Source of the DNA: Pseudomonadota bacterium
Lineage (GTDB): Bacteria; Pseudomonadota; Gammaproteobacteria; Steroidobacterales; Steroidobacteraceae
Direction of reading: 5' to 3'
Assembly: GCA_021809525.1 (NCBI GenBank)
Contig: JAKAYU010000005.1
Coordinates: 1-44,238, forward strand
Length of the DNA: 44,238 nucleotides
Part shown: piece by piece, positions 1-7,745 of the stretch
Numbering within the stretch: the stretch's first letter is position 1
How the letters are laid out: the number at the start of each line of letters is the position of its first letter
Notes under the pieces: generated by a model
What the model was told of the DNA's origin: nothing
Database searches by the model: none
The model's input: the letters and a program-made list of their open reading frames with translations, nothing else
Made by a program: the position numbers and the translations under genes

Positions 1-280
1 GCGACATGCGGCGCCATTGGTGAAAACGCTGCTGCGCCTTGCGCCGCTCGGCCGGGCTCATGCGCAGCCAGATCCGGCTGCCGCGCGCGAGCGCGCGCTG
101 CCGGGCCGGCGGCAACTGCGCCCACCGTGCGCGCAGTTGGCCGAGCAGCCGCTGCTGCGCGGAGGACAGCGCCGACCAGGGCACTGCGGAGGCGCCGGCC
201 GCGGCCTGTTGCGCCCCGGCCCACGCGGGCGCAAGCGCCAACAGCACTGCCAACACAACGATGCGCCAGTTCCGGGACAT
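1..280 (-). CDS. DUF3106-domain exported protein, partial (runs off left edge)
   Basis: This gene is missing from the ORF track because it has no stop inside the window. Translating the minus strand from the ATG at 280 gives 93 open codons. They begin with a signal peptide (MSRNWRIVVLAVLLALAP, then AWAGAQ), followed by repeated Leu-Ser/Pro-x-x-x-Arg segments such as LPPARQRALARGSRIWLRMS and SPAERRKAQQRF. That rhythm is characteristic of DUF3106, a family of unknown function. The ATG overlaps the stop of the upstream small gene (TGATG), so it is the fourth gene of the sigma-factor operon and probably translationally coupled. A periplasmic location is inferred from the signal peptide. The family name rests on motif resemblance only. 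Confidence 0.72.
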   Translation of the reverse strand, partial: MSRNWRIVVLAVLLALAPAWAGAQQAAAGASAVPWSALSSAQQRLLGQLRARWAQLPPARQRALARGSRIWLRMSPAERRKAQQRFHQWRRMS

Positions 281-597
281 CAGCCGGGTGCCTTATGCTT
301 CGCCGGCGGACGCGCGACGCTCGTCTGGGCCTTCGCCGGCGCTGGCGCCACGGGCTTGGCGTTGCCCAAGTTCAGTTGTGACAGGTAGACCATCCACTTG
401 CTCCCCTCGGAGCGCCCGCCATGGCCGGCCGGATCGCTCTCGCCCAGGAACTCCAACAGCTGCAGCCGCACTTGTTGGTGGTTGCGGCGCGGCGACGGCG
501 CGGCGGCGCGCGCGCCGGGCGCGAGCGCCGCGCTGAGAAGCATCGCCGCCGCTGCTGCCGACCATCGTTCAGCCGCCATTCTTGTCCGGCTCGTCAT
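280..597 (-). CDS. Small exported hypothetical protein in the ECF sigma operon
   Basis: A 105-residue protein. I chose the ATG at 597 because GGGGA lies about 8 bases upstream; a second ATG at 579 has no visible Shine-Dalgarno. The N-terminus contains a signal peptide (SAAAAAMLLSAALAPGARA) and is followed by a short conserved-looking core, QLLEFLGESD and SKWMVYLSQL, then a Pro/Ala/Lys-rich tail. The gene overlaps the preceding DUF3619-like gene by 29 bases and abuts the DUF3106 gene, so the three are co-translated. I do not recognise a named family. Export to the periplasm is inferred. The competing ORF in another frame (293-565) lacks such a signal and is a shadow. Confidence 0.6.
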   Translation of the reverse strand: MTSRTRMAAERWSAAAAAMLLSAALAPGARAAAPSPRRNHQQVRLQLLEFLGESDPAGHGGRSEGSKWMVYLSQLNLGNAKPVAPAPAKAQTSVARPPAKHKAPG

Positions 598-1006
598 CGG
601 CTGTCCCCGAGGCGCGCGTGCTGCGCGCCTGTGCGGCCGCCCACTCGTAGAACTGCCCGCCGCCGCCTTCCACCAGCGCCAGCCCATCGCGATCGGTCAA
701 CAGCGTCAAATCCTCGGCCGTCACCGCCGCGCCGCCCGCCGCGAACTGCGGGGGTGCACTGCGGTGGGGCATCCCGATCATCACCCACGCCGCCGCCGCC
801 GCAAGCACGCCCGCCGCAGGCAGCCAGATCCGCCGTCTGCGCAGGCTCTGGCGCCACGCGCCACGACCGAGATCCGCCCGAGCCAGCGCCGCATGACGCG
901 CCTGAGTCAGCCGTGAACGCACATGGCCGCTCACCGCGTCCGCATCGCGCGCCAGCAGCTCACGCAGTTGTCGCTCGAATGTCCTCACATCGTCGGATGC
1001 GCTCAT
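569..1006 (-). CDS. DUF3619-like single-pass membrane protein, putative anti-sigma partner
   Basis: A 145-residue protein whose ATG overlaps the sigma-factor stop (ATGA). The cytoplasmic N-terminus is helical and basic (RSRLTQARHAALARA). It is followed by one membrane segment (IWLPAAGVLAAAAAWVMIGM, about residues 60-80) and a short C-terminal part containing LTLLTDRDGLALVE and FYEWAAAQ. This order matches DUF3619 proteins encoded directly behind ECF-type sigma genes in beta- and gammaproteobacteria. An anti-sigma or sigma-modulating role is inferred from position and topology; there is no recognisable zinc-binding anti-sigma motif. Confidence 0.6.
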   Translation of the reverse strand: MSASDDVRTFERQLRELLARDADAVSGHVRSRLTQARHAALARADLGRGAWRQSLRRRRIWLPAAGVLAAAAAWVMIGMPHRSAPPQFAAGGAAVTAEDLTLLTDRDGLALVEGGGGQFYEWAAAQARSTRASGTADDEPDKNGG

Positions 1007-1587
1007 TTCAGATCACCCAGTTGCGCCCGCAGCGCCCGCAACGCACGGAAATAGTGGGTCTTCACGCTCCCTTGGGAGCAGCCCATCGCACGCGCGGTCT
1101 GGGCGACATCCAGCCCTTCGAGGGTGCGCAGCAGAAACACCTGCTGCTGGCGGCGTGGCAGTCCGCCGAGCGCACGCTGCACCGCCGAGAGGGTCTCGTC
1201 GATCTCGATGCGCCGAGGCAACGGCAGCTCCGGGCTGACCGCGGTCGCCAGCGGATCGCTCGCCTCGTCGGCCTCGGCGGTGAAGGGCAGCCACGCCATG
1301 ACCCGCTCGCGCACACTGCGCCGCCGCTGCAGGTCGCGGATGCGGTTCTCCAGAATCCGGTAGAAGAGAGGCTTCCACTCCTCGGCGGGACGGTCTGCGT
1401 AGGCGCGCGCGAGCTGCAGCATCGCGTCCTGGACGGCATCCAGGGCGTCGTCCTCGTGCCGCAGGGCGGCCTGCGCGATGCGGAATGCCTTCAATTCTAC
1501 GCTCGCCAGGAACTGGCCGAGCGCGCGCTGAGCAATCTGGGCATTCGAATCTGGACGATCCACGTCGCCGCGTCGGGCAGCCGGCAT
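1003..1587 (-). CDS. ECF-type RNA polymerase sigma factor
   Basis: Sigma-70 family factor of the extracytoplasmic-function type, about 194 residues from the ATG at 1587. Region 2 is visible as DALDAVQDAMLQLARAY through FYRILENRIRDLQRRR. Region 4 is the C-terminal helix-turn-helix, LPRRQQQVFLLRTLEGLDV followed by GCSQGSVKTHYFRALRALR. The ORF track extends it to 1758, into the divergent priA gene, which is unlikely. The ATG at 1587 or a GTG near 1563 fits the region 2 boundary better, so the start is uncertain. Its product should direct polymerase to a small regulon that may include the following envelope-related genes. The 131 bases before priA should hold the divergent promoters. Confidence 0.8.
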   Translation of the reverse strand: MPAARRGDVDRPDSNAQIAQRALGQFLASVELKAFRIAQAALRHEDDALDAVQDAMLQLARAYADRPAEEWKPLFYRILENRIRDLQRRRSVRERVMAWLPFTAEADEASDPLATAVSPELPLPRRIEIDETLSAVQRALGGLPRRQQQVFLLRTLEGLDVAQTARAMGCSQGSVKTHYFRALRALRAQLGDLK

Positions 1588-1718
1588 GCTATAAGGCGAG
1601 GCGAGCGTAGCAGACTCTGGCATAGCCCGTATAACGCGACCCCACCCTGTCGGTTGACGGCGACGGAGACGGCGAGGGCAACGGGCGGATCGTACCGCAG
1701 ACTTTTCAAGAACTTGGC

Positions 1719-3917
1719 ATGTCTCCCGCCCCCGTCCTGCGCGTAGCGCTCCCGACACCGCTGCGCCAGCTGTTCGATTACCGCGCCACCGCCGAGCGCA
1801 TCGAGCCCGGCATGCGCGTGCGCGTGCCCTTCGGGCGCCGGCGCATGATCGGGGTGGTCATGACCCGCGCTGCGGCCTCGGACCTCCCCGAGGAGAAGCT
1901 CAAGACCGTCCTCGAGACGCTGGACGAGCGGCCGGTGTTCGACGCGGGGCTTCTCGAGCTGCTGCAGTGGGCAGCCGGCTACTACCACCATCCGATCGGC
2001 GAGGTGATTGCGGCGGCGCTGCCGAAGGCCCTGCGCCTGGGTGCGAGCCTCGCTGCGCAGGAGGAGCGCTGGTGGCTCACGCCTGCCGGCCGTGCCGCCT
2101 GTGCGCAGGGCGAGCCGCGGCGCGCGCCGCGTCAGCGGGAACTGCTCGCGGCGCTGCTGGCCGGCGCACGAGCCTCGCACGAGCTGCGTGCGCAGTTCGG
2201 AGCATCCTGGCGCGCCGCGGTGCGCCCGCTCGGCGAGCGTGGCTGGCTCGAATCGGCGCTCGCGCCCTGCGCGGCCCCGCCCCCTGCCGATCCGCCGCCC
2301 TCGCCCCGCAGCGCACCGCCGCTCAATGAGGAGCAACAAGTGGCCGCCGAGCGCATCCAGGCTTCGCTCGGACGGTTCGGGGCATTTGTACTGCAGGGGG
2401 TCACCGGCAGCGGCAAGACGGAGGTCTACCTGCGTGTGACCGAACAGGCGCTCGCGCAGGGCCGCCGCGCGCTCGTGCTGGTGCCGGAAATCGGTCTGAC
2501 CCCACAGCTCGTGGGACGCTTCCGCGAACGCTTCGCGGTGCCCATGGCGGTGCTGCACTCCGGACTGACCGACCAGGAACGGCTGCTCGCGTGGCGCGAA
2601 GCGTACGCCGGCGGGGCGCGCATCGTGCTCGGCACGCGCTCGGCGGTGTTTGCGCCAGTAGCGAATCTCGGTGTCATCATGGTCGATGAAGAGCACGACG
2701 CCTCGTATAAGCAGCAGGACGGCGGCTTCCGCTACTCGGCGCGCGACCTGGCGGTGATGCGCGCCCGCGGCGCGCAGGTCCCGGTCGTGCTCGGCTCGGC
2801 CACTCCCGCCATCGAGACGCTGCACAACGTCGCAGCGGGCCGCTACACGCCTCTGACGCTCACCCGGCGCGCGGTACAGGCCGCCCCTCCCCGGCTGGCG
2901 CTGATCGACCTGCGCGCCCATGCCCACACCGGTGGACTCGCCACGCCCGCGGTGCAGGCCATCGAGCGCCACCTCGGCGCCGGCGGCCAGACATTGGTGT
3001 TTCTCAATCGGCGCGGTTATGCGCCGACTCTGGCGTGCACCGCGTGCGGCTGGGTCGCGCCCTGCCGGGACTGTGATGCGCGCCTGACCGTGCATCTCGG
3101 CGCGCGCGCCCTGCGTTGCCATCACTGCGGCGCGCAGGCGCCCCTGCCTGAGCGTTGCCCGCAGTGCGGCTTCGCAGTCAAGCCGGTGGGCCAGGGCACC
3201 GAGCGCCTGGAGGAGACGCTCGGCCAGCTGTTCCCGGGGGTGCCGTGCGTGCGGCTCGACCGGGACGTGGTCCGGCGGCGCGGGGATCTCGAGGCGGCGG
3301 TGCAGCGCATCGCCTCGGGCGAGGGCCGCATCCTGGTCGGCACGCAGATGGTGACCAAGGGACACGACTTTCCGAACGTGACGCTGGTGGTGGTGCTGAA
3401 CGCCGATCAGGGGCTGTTCAGCACGGACTTCCGCGCCGCGGAACGCCTGGCGCAGACCATCGTGCAGGTCGCCGGCCGCGCCGGGCGCGGCACGCGGCCC
3501 GGCGAGGTGCTGATCCAGACCGAATTCCCGGACCATCCCTTGCTCACCGGTCTGCTGAGCGAAGGCTACGAAGGCTTCGCGCGCACCGCGCTCGCGGAAC
3601 GGCGGCAGGCCGGCTGGCCGCCCTTCAGCCGCCTCGCCGCCGTGCGCGATTCGGCGCGCACCGCGGAGGCCGCGCTGCAGTTCCTGACCGAGGCGCGGGC
3701 GCTCGCGCAGGGGACACGCGGCGTGCGCCTGCTCGGCCCGGTGCCCGCCGCGATGGCCAAGCGCGCCGGCCGCTACCACGCGCAGCTGCTGATCGAGAGC
3801 CCCGAGCGCGGCGGACTGCATCGGTTCCTGGAGGCGTGGCTGCCGCAGCTCAACGGCCTGCCGGGCGCGCGCTCCGTGCGCTGGGCACTCGATGTCGATC
3901 CGATGGAGCTGTTTTAA
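1719..3917 (+). CDS. priA: Primosomal protein N' (replication restart helicase PriA)
   Basis: PriA is the 3'-to-5' helicase that recognises stalled forks and reloads the replisome. The 732-residue product has the family length and order: an N-terminal 3'-end-binding domain (RVALPTPLRQLFDYRA), Walker A GVTGSGKTEVYL near residue 227, a DEEH box (VDEEHDASYKQ) near 322, and paired zinc-binding cysteines between about 440 and 485 (CTACG, CRDCD, CHHCG, CPQCG). The C-terminal helicase part includes GTQMVTKGHDFP and QVAGRAGRG. The ATG at 1719 gives the expected N-terminus. It lies divergent to the ECF sigma gene and 43 bases ahead of argS, and is probably cotranscribed with it. Confidence 0.97.
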   Translation: MSPAPVLRVALPTPLRQLFDYRATAERIEPGMRVRVPFGRRRMIGVVMTRAAASDLPEEKLKTVLETLDERPVFDAGLLELLQWAAGYYHHPIGEVIAAALPKALRLGASLAAQEERWWLTPAGRAACAQGEPRRAPRQRELLAALLAGARASHELRAQFGASWRAAVRPLGERGWLESALAPCAAPPPADPPPSPRSAPPLNEEQQVAAERIQASLGRFGAFVLQGVTGSGKTEVYLRVTEQALAQGRRALVLVPEIGLTPQLVGRFRERFAVPMAVLHSGLTDQERLLAWREAYAGGARIVLGTRSAVFAPVANLGVIMVDEEHDASYKQQDGGFRYSARDLAVMRARGAQVPVVLGSATPAIETLHNVAAGRYTPLTLTRRAVQAAPPRLALIDLRAHAHTGGLATPAVQAIERHLGAGGQTLVFLNRRGYAPTLACTACGWVAPCRDCDARLTVHLGARALRCHHCGAQAPLPERCPQCGFAVKPVGQGTERLEETLGQLFPGVPCVRLDRDVVRRRGDLEAAVQRIASGEGRILVGTQMVTKGHDFPNVTLVVVLNADQGLFSTDFRAAERLAQTIVQVAGRAGRGTRPGEVLIQTEFPDHPLLTGLLSEGYEGFARTALAERRQAGWPPFSRLAAVRDSARTAEAALQFLTEARALAQGTRGVRLLGPVPAAMAKRAGRYHAQLLIESPERGGLHRFLEAWLPQLNGLPGARSVRWALDVDPMELF

Positions 3918-3960
3918 TCGGGTAGAATTCTCTGTTTCCTCTGGTCCGGACCCGATTTCC

Positions 3961-5715
3961 TTGAAGCAGCAACTCGAGCAACTCCTCGCCGGCGCACTAG
4001 CCGCCCTCGGCGGCGCGCTCGGCGAGCCCGCCGCGGCGGCAGCCGTGACGGTCGAACGCGCGCGCGATGCGCGTCACGGGGACTTTTCCTCCAACATCGC
4101 GCTGCGCCTGGCCAAGGCGGCGCGCAGCAATCCGCGCGAGCTCGCCCAGCGCATCCTCGCAGCCCTGCCGCCGAGTCCTCTGGTGCTGCGCAGCGAGATC
4201 GCTGGCGCCGGATTCATCAATTTCTTCCTGTCCCCGGCGGCCTACGGCGAGGAGCTGGCGGCGATCCACGAGCGGGCCGAGCGCTACGGACACAGCACGC
4301 TCGGCCACGGCGAGCGCGTGCTCCTGGAGTTCGTCTCGGCCAACCCCACGGGGCCTCTGCACGTCGGCCACGGACGCCAGGCGGCATACGGTGCGACGCT
4401 CGCCAACATCCTGGTGGCTGCCGGCTTCACCGTGGCGCGCGAGTACTACATCAATGACGCCGGCCGCCAGGTCGACATCCTGGCGGTCAGCGCCTGGATG
4501 CGCTACCTGGAGGCGTGCGGAGAGACGCTGCCGTTTCCCGAGAACGGGTATCGCGGCGATTACGTGCGGTCGATCGCCGCGCGGCTGCACGCCAGCGAGG
4601 GCGACGGTCTGCGGCGCGCAGCGGCGAGCGTGCTCGCCGGACTGCCTCCCGATGCGCCCGCGGGCGACAAGGAGGTGTACATCGATGCGCTGATTGCGCG
4701 CGCCCGGGAGCTGATCGGCGCCGAGGCGTTCGCCCGAGTGCTCGAGCAGTCGCTCGCGCAGATGCTGGCGGACATCCGCGAGGACCTCGAGCAGTTCGGT
4801 GTGCGTTTCGATCGCTGGTACTCGGAACGGGAACTTGAGCGGAGCGGCGCGATCGACCGGGCGCTCGCACGCCTGGAGCGTGACGGCCGACTGTATCAGC
4901 AGCAGCGCGCGACTTGGTTCCGTGCCACGTTATTCGGCGATGAGAAGGACCGGGTGGTGGTGCGCGAGAACGGTCAGAAGACGTATTTCGCCTCCGACAT
5001 CGCCTATCACCTGCAGAAGCGCGAGCGCGGCTTTGAGCGCCTGATCGACGTGCTGGGCGCCGACCACCACGGCTACGTAGCGCGCGTGCGCGCCGGACTC
5101 ACCGCCATGGGCGAGCCGGGCGAGAGCCTGGAAGTCAATCTCATCCAGTTCGTCAGCCTGTTCCGCGGCGGTCAAAAGGTCCCCATGGGCAAGCGTGAGG
5201 CGCAGTTCGTGACGCTGCGCCAGCTGCGCGAGGAAGTCGGCAACGACGCCTGCCGCCTGTTCTACCTGATGCGCAGCCACGATCAGCCGCTCGATTTCGA
5301 CCTGGAGCTGGCCAAGTCACGCACCAACGAGAACCCCGTCTACTACATCCAATACGCTCACGCACGCGTCGCCAGCGTCCTGAAGCAGATGGCGGCCCGC
5401 GGGCTGCAGTTCGACCGGGCGGAAGGCCTGGCACACACTGCGCTGCTCACCAGCGCTCACGAGCAGGCGGCGCTCGCCTGCGTGACACGCTACGCCGAGG
5501 CGCTCGAGCAGGCGGCCGTGAATCGCGCGCCGCACACGCTGGTGCATTACCTGCGTGAGCTCGCCAATGCGCTGCACACGTATTACAACGCCGAGCAGTT
5601 CCTGGTCGAGGACTCCAAGATACGCAATGCGCGCCTGGCGCTCGTGATCGGCGTGCAGCAGGTGCTGCGCAACGGCCTCGGTCTGCTCGGCGTGAGCGCG
5701 CCCGAGAGCATGTGA
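3961..5715 (+). CDS. argS: Arginyl-tRNA synthetase
   Basis: Class I aminoacyl-tRNA synthetase charging tRNA-Arg, about 584 residues. The HIGH-type motif appears as PTGPLHVGHGRQ (about residue 130). The region equivalent to KMSKS reads VPMGKREAQFVTL, a divergent MGKR form. The C-terminal helical anticodon-binding domain includes NPVYYIQYAHARVASVLKQ, typical of ArgS. The ORF track starts at 3892 inside priA, but family N-termini begin at LKQQLEQLLAGAL, so the TTG at 3961 is the likely start. No strong ribosome site precedes it. A TAGAAT box at about 3924 could be a -10, but no -35 is evident. The SPOR gene follows after four bases. Confidence 0.95.
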   Translation: MKQQLEQLLAGALAALGGALGEPAAAAAVTVERARDARHGDFSSNIALRLAKAARSNPRELAQRILAALPPSPLVLRSEIAGAGFINFFLSPAAYGEELAAIHERAERYGHSTLGHGERVLLEFVSANPTGPLHVGHGRQAAYGATLANILVAAGFTVAREYYINDAGRQVDILAVSAWMRYLEACGETLPFPENGYRGDYVRSIAARLHASEGDGLRRAAASVLAGLPPDAPAGDKEVYIDALIARARELIGAEAFARVLEQSLAQMLADIREDLEQFGVRFDRWYSERELERSGAIDRALARLERDGRLYQQQRATWFRATLFGDEKDRVVVRENGQKTYFASDIAYHLQKRERGFERLIDVLGADHHGYVARVRAGLTAMGEPGESLEVNLIQFVSLFRGGQKVPMGKREAQFVTLRQLREEVGNDACRLFYLMRSHDQPLDFDLELAKSRTNENPVYYIQYAHARVASVLKQMAARGLQFDRAEGLAHTALLTSAHEQAALACVTRYAEALEQAAVNRAPHTLVHYLRELANALHTYYNAEQFLVEDSKIRNARLALVIGVQQVLRNGLGLLGVSAPESM

Positions 5716-5719
5716 AGCG

Positions 5720-6373
5720 ATGTCCCAGCTCACCCGTGACTACAAGGGTGCCGGACGCCGCCCCAGTTCGCCCGGCGGGCTGAAGGAGTTCCTGCTGGGC
5801 GCACTGGCGGGCGCGCTGCTCGCCGGACTCGGCACGGCACTGGTGATGCACCATATGCGCGGTTCGGCGAGCGCCTGCGCGGCGGGCGGCTCCGCCGCAC
5901 AGACTGCCGCGCCCCCGGCCGCCCCAGCCACAAACACTCGAGCGGCGCAGCCCCGCAGCAACAGCCGCAAACCCGTGCTCGCTCAAACGGACACGCCTAC
6001 GGCGGCGCATGCCAAGGCTGCACCGGCGCAGCCTCAGTACGATTTCTACCAGATGCTGCCGAACCTCAAAGTGATCGTGCCGCCGCCGACTGCCCCCGGG
6101 GCGACCGCCGTCGGCCCCAACGGCCGCACCGAGTTCGCCGGCTATGTCCTGCAGGTCGGCGCCTACCGCGACGAAGCGCAGGCGCAGCGGATCGTCAACT
6201 ATCTCGACAGCCTCGGCATCCTGGCGCACATCAATCCCATGCACGACGGCAGCGCCACGCTGTACCGGGTGCGCATCGGCCCGATCATCGAGCAGTCGGA
6301 GCTCAATCGCTTCCGCGCCGTGCTGAAACGCATCGGCTACCCCGGGGTGCTCATACCGGGGGCCACTCACTGA
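5720..6373 (+). CDS. SPOR-domain membrane protein (FtsN-like)
   Basis: A 217-residue inner-membrane protein. It has a short cytoplasmic N-terminus, one membrane segment (FLLGALAGALLAGLGTALVM, about residues 28-47), a long Ala/Pro-rich periplasmic linker, and a C-terminal SPOR domain from about residue 140 (FAGYVLQVGAYRDEAQAQ to YRVRIGPI). SPOR domains bind denuded septal peptidoglycan, so a role in division or cell-wall remodelling is likely. The position directly behind argS is typical of FtsN-like proteins in gammaproteobacteria. Whether it is the essential FtsN or a paralogue cannot be decided here. It ends 10 bases from the convergent ntrX stop. Confidence 0.85.
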   Translation: MSQLTRDYKGAGRRPSSPGGLKEFLLGALAGALLAGLGTALVMHHMRGSASACAAGGSAAQTAAPPAAPATNTRAAQPRSNSRKPVLAQTDTPTAAHAKAAPAQPQYDFYQMLPNLKVIVPPPTAPGATAVGPNGRTEFAGYVLQVGAYRDEAQAQRIVNYLDSLGILAHINPMHDGSATLYRVRIGPIIEQSELNRFRAVLKRIGYPGVLIPGATH

Positions 6374-6383
6374 GCCGCGCGAC

Positions 6384-7745
6384 TCAATCCTCCGCGATCG
6401 AGCGGAAATCCAACCCCAGCGAGCGCAGTTTGCGATACAGGTGGGTGCGCTCCATGCCGACGCGCTTGGCGAGCTGCCCCACCTTGCCGTTGCACAGCAG
6501 CAGCTGTTGCTGCAGGTAGGCGCGCTCGAACTGCTCGCGCGCCTCGCGCAGCGGCAGCGCCAGCAGATCCTGCTTGACCAGCGGCTCGCCGGCCGGTGCC
6601 TGCACGGCAAGCTCACGCTCGACTTCCTCCAGACCGATCTCCTCGCCGCCGCCCTGCAGCAGCAGGCGGTGCACGAGATTCTTCAGCTCGCGCACGTTGC
6701 CCGGCCAGGGGTAGTTGCGCAGCCGGTTCTGCGCGGCGACGCTGAAGTGGCGCAGCGGCAGCCCCTCGGAGTCGACCAGACGGTCGACGTGATGGCGCAG
6801 CAGCTCGGGCACGTCCTCCGCGTAGTCGCGCAGCGGCGGCACACGCACGATCAGCGTGTTCAGATCACCGAGCAGGTCGCGGCGCAGGGCCGAGCCGGCG
6901 CGGTTCTCGACCCCCGGCTGCGCCGATGAGACCAGCCGCGCGCGCAGCTCGATCGGTTCGCCGCCGCCGAGCGGCGTGAAGCGCCCAGACTCGATCGCCC
7001 CGACCAGCAGCCGCTGCGCCCCCGGCGGCAGATCCTCGAGCTCCTGGATGAACAGCGTGCCGTCGGCGGCCTGCTCGAGCAGACCCGGCCGGCGCGTGCC
7101 GTTGTCGACCGAGCCGAACAGGCGGCTCTCGGCGTCCGCATCGCGCAGGCTGCTCGCCACCAGCGTCACGAACGGCGCACCGGCGCGCGGGCCGCGCCCG
7201 TGCAGATAGCGGGCGAACACCTCCCGTCCCGAGCCCGGCTCGCCGATCAGCATCACCGCAGAGGTGTGGGTGGCGATCTGCTGCAGCTCGGCGCGCAGTT
7301 GCTGCATGAGCTTGCTCTTGCCGGCCGGCATCATCAGCGCAGGCACGAACAGCTTGCCGGCCTGGCGCCTGCGCCGGCCGGCGTCGAGCGCCCGCTCCAC
7401 GGTGCGCAGCAGCTTCGCGAGCGACAGCGGCTTCTCCACGAAATCAAACGCGCCGAGCCGCGTGGCCTCCACTGCGGTCTCCACAGTGCCGTGCCCGGAC
7501 ATCATCACGACCGGACAGCCGTCGGAGGCGGAAGTCGACCATTCGCGCAGCAGCGTGATGCCGTCCACATCGGGCATCCAGATATCGAGCAGCACCAGAT
7601 CGGGCGTCTGCCGGGCGCGCGCGGCGCGCGCCTGCGCCGCGTTCGCGGCGATTTCGACCACGTAGCCTTCCTCGGAGAGAATCTCCTTCAGCAGGCCGCG
7701 AATATCCGCCTCGTCATCGACCACCAGGATGTGTGCCGCACTCAT
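6384..7745 (-). CDS. ntrX: NtrX-family response regulator with degenerate AAA+ domain
   Basis: A 453-residue regulator paired with the adjacent NtrY kinase; starts overlap as ATGA. The receiver domain is intact (VVDDE, phosphoacceptor D54 in LVLLDIWMPD, K105 in VEKP). The central AAA+ domain (about 140-380) is altered. Walker A reads GEPGSGREV with Arg instead of the catalytic Lys. The Walker B stretch is LFIQELEDLP, with Gln for the usual Asp. The sigma54-contact GAFTGA loop is replaced by LFGSVDNGTRRPG. A Fis-type helix-turn-helix (NGKVGQLAKRVGMERTHLYR) ends the protein. DNA binding and phosphorylation should work, while classic sigma54 activation is unlikely. Many gammaproteobacterial NtrX proteins lack GAFTGA. 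Confidence 0.9.
   Translation of the reverse strand: MSAAHILVVDDEADIRGLLKEILSEEGYVVEIAANAAQARAARARQTPDLVLLDIWMPDVDGITLLREWSTSASDGCPVVMMSGHGTVETAVEATRLGAFDFVEKPLSLAKLLRTVERALDAGRRRRQAGKLFVPALMMPAGKSKLMQQLRAELQQIATHTSAVMLIGEPGSGREVFARYLHGRGPRAGAPFVTLVASSLRDADAESRLFGSVDNGTRRPGLLEQAADGTLFIQELEDLPPGAQRLLVGAIESGRFTPLGGGEPIELRARLVSSAQPGVENRAGSALRRDLLGDLNTLIVRVPPLRDYAEDVPELLRHHVDRLVDSEGLPLRHFSVAAQNRLRNYPWPGNVRELKNLVHRLLLQGGGEEIGLEEVERELAVQAPAGEPLVKQDLLALPLREAREQFERAYLQQQLLLCNGKVGQLAKRVGMERTHLYRKLRSLGLDFRSIAED

Noticed and set aside
1497-3821. 774-aa minus-strand ORF opposite priA
   Set aside because: Shadow of priA; its sequence is the usual His/Arg/Ala-rich antisense pattern.
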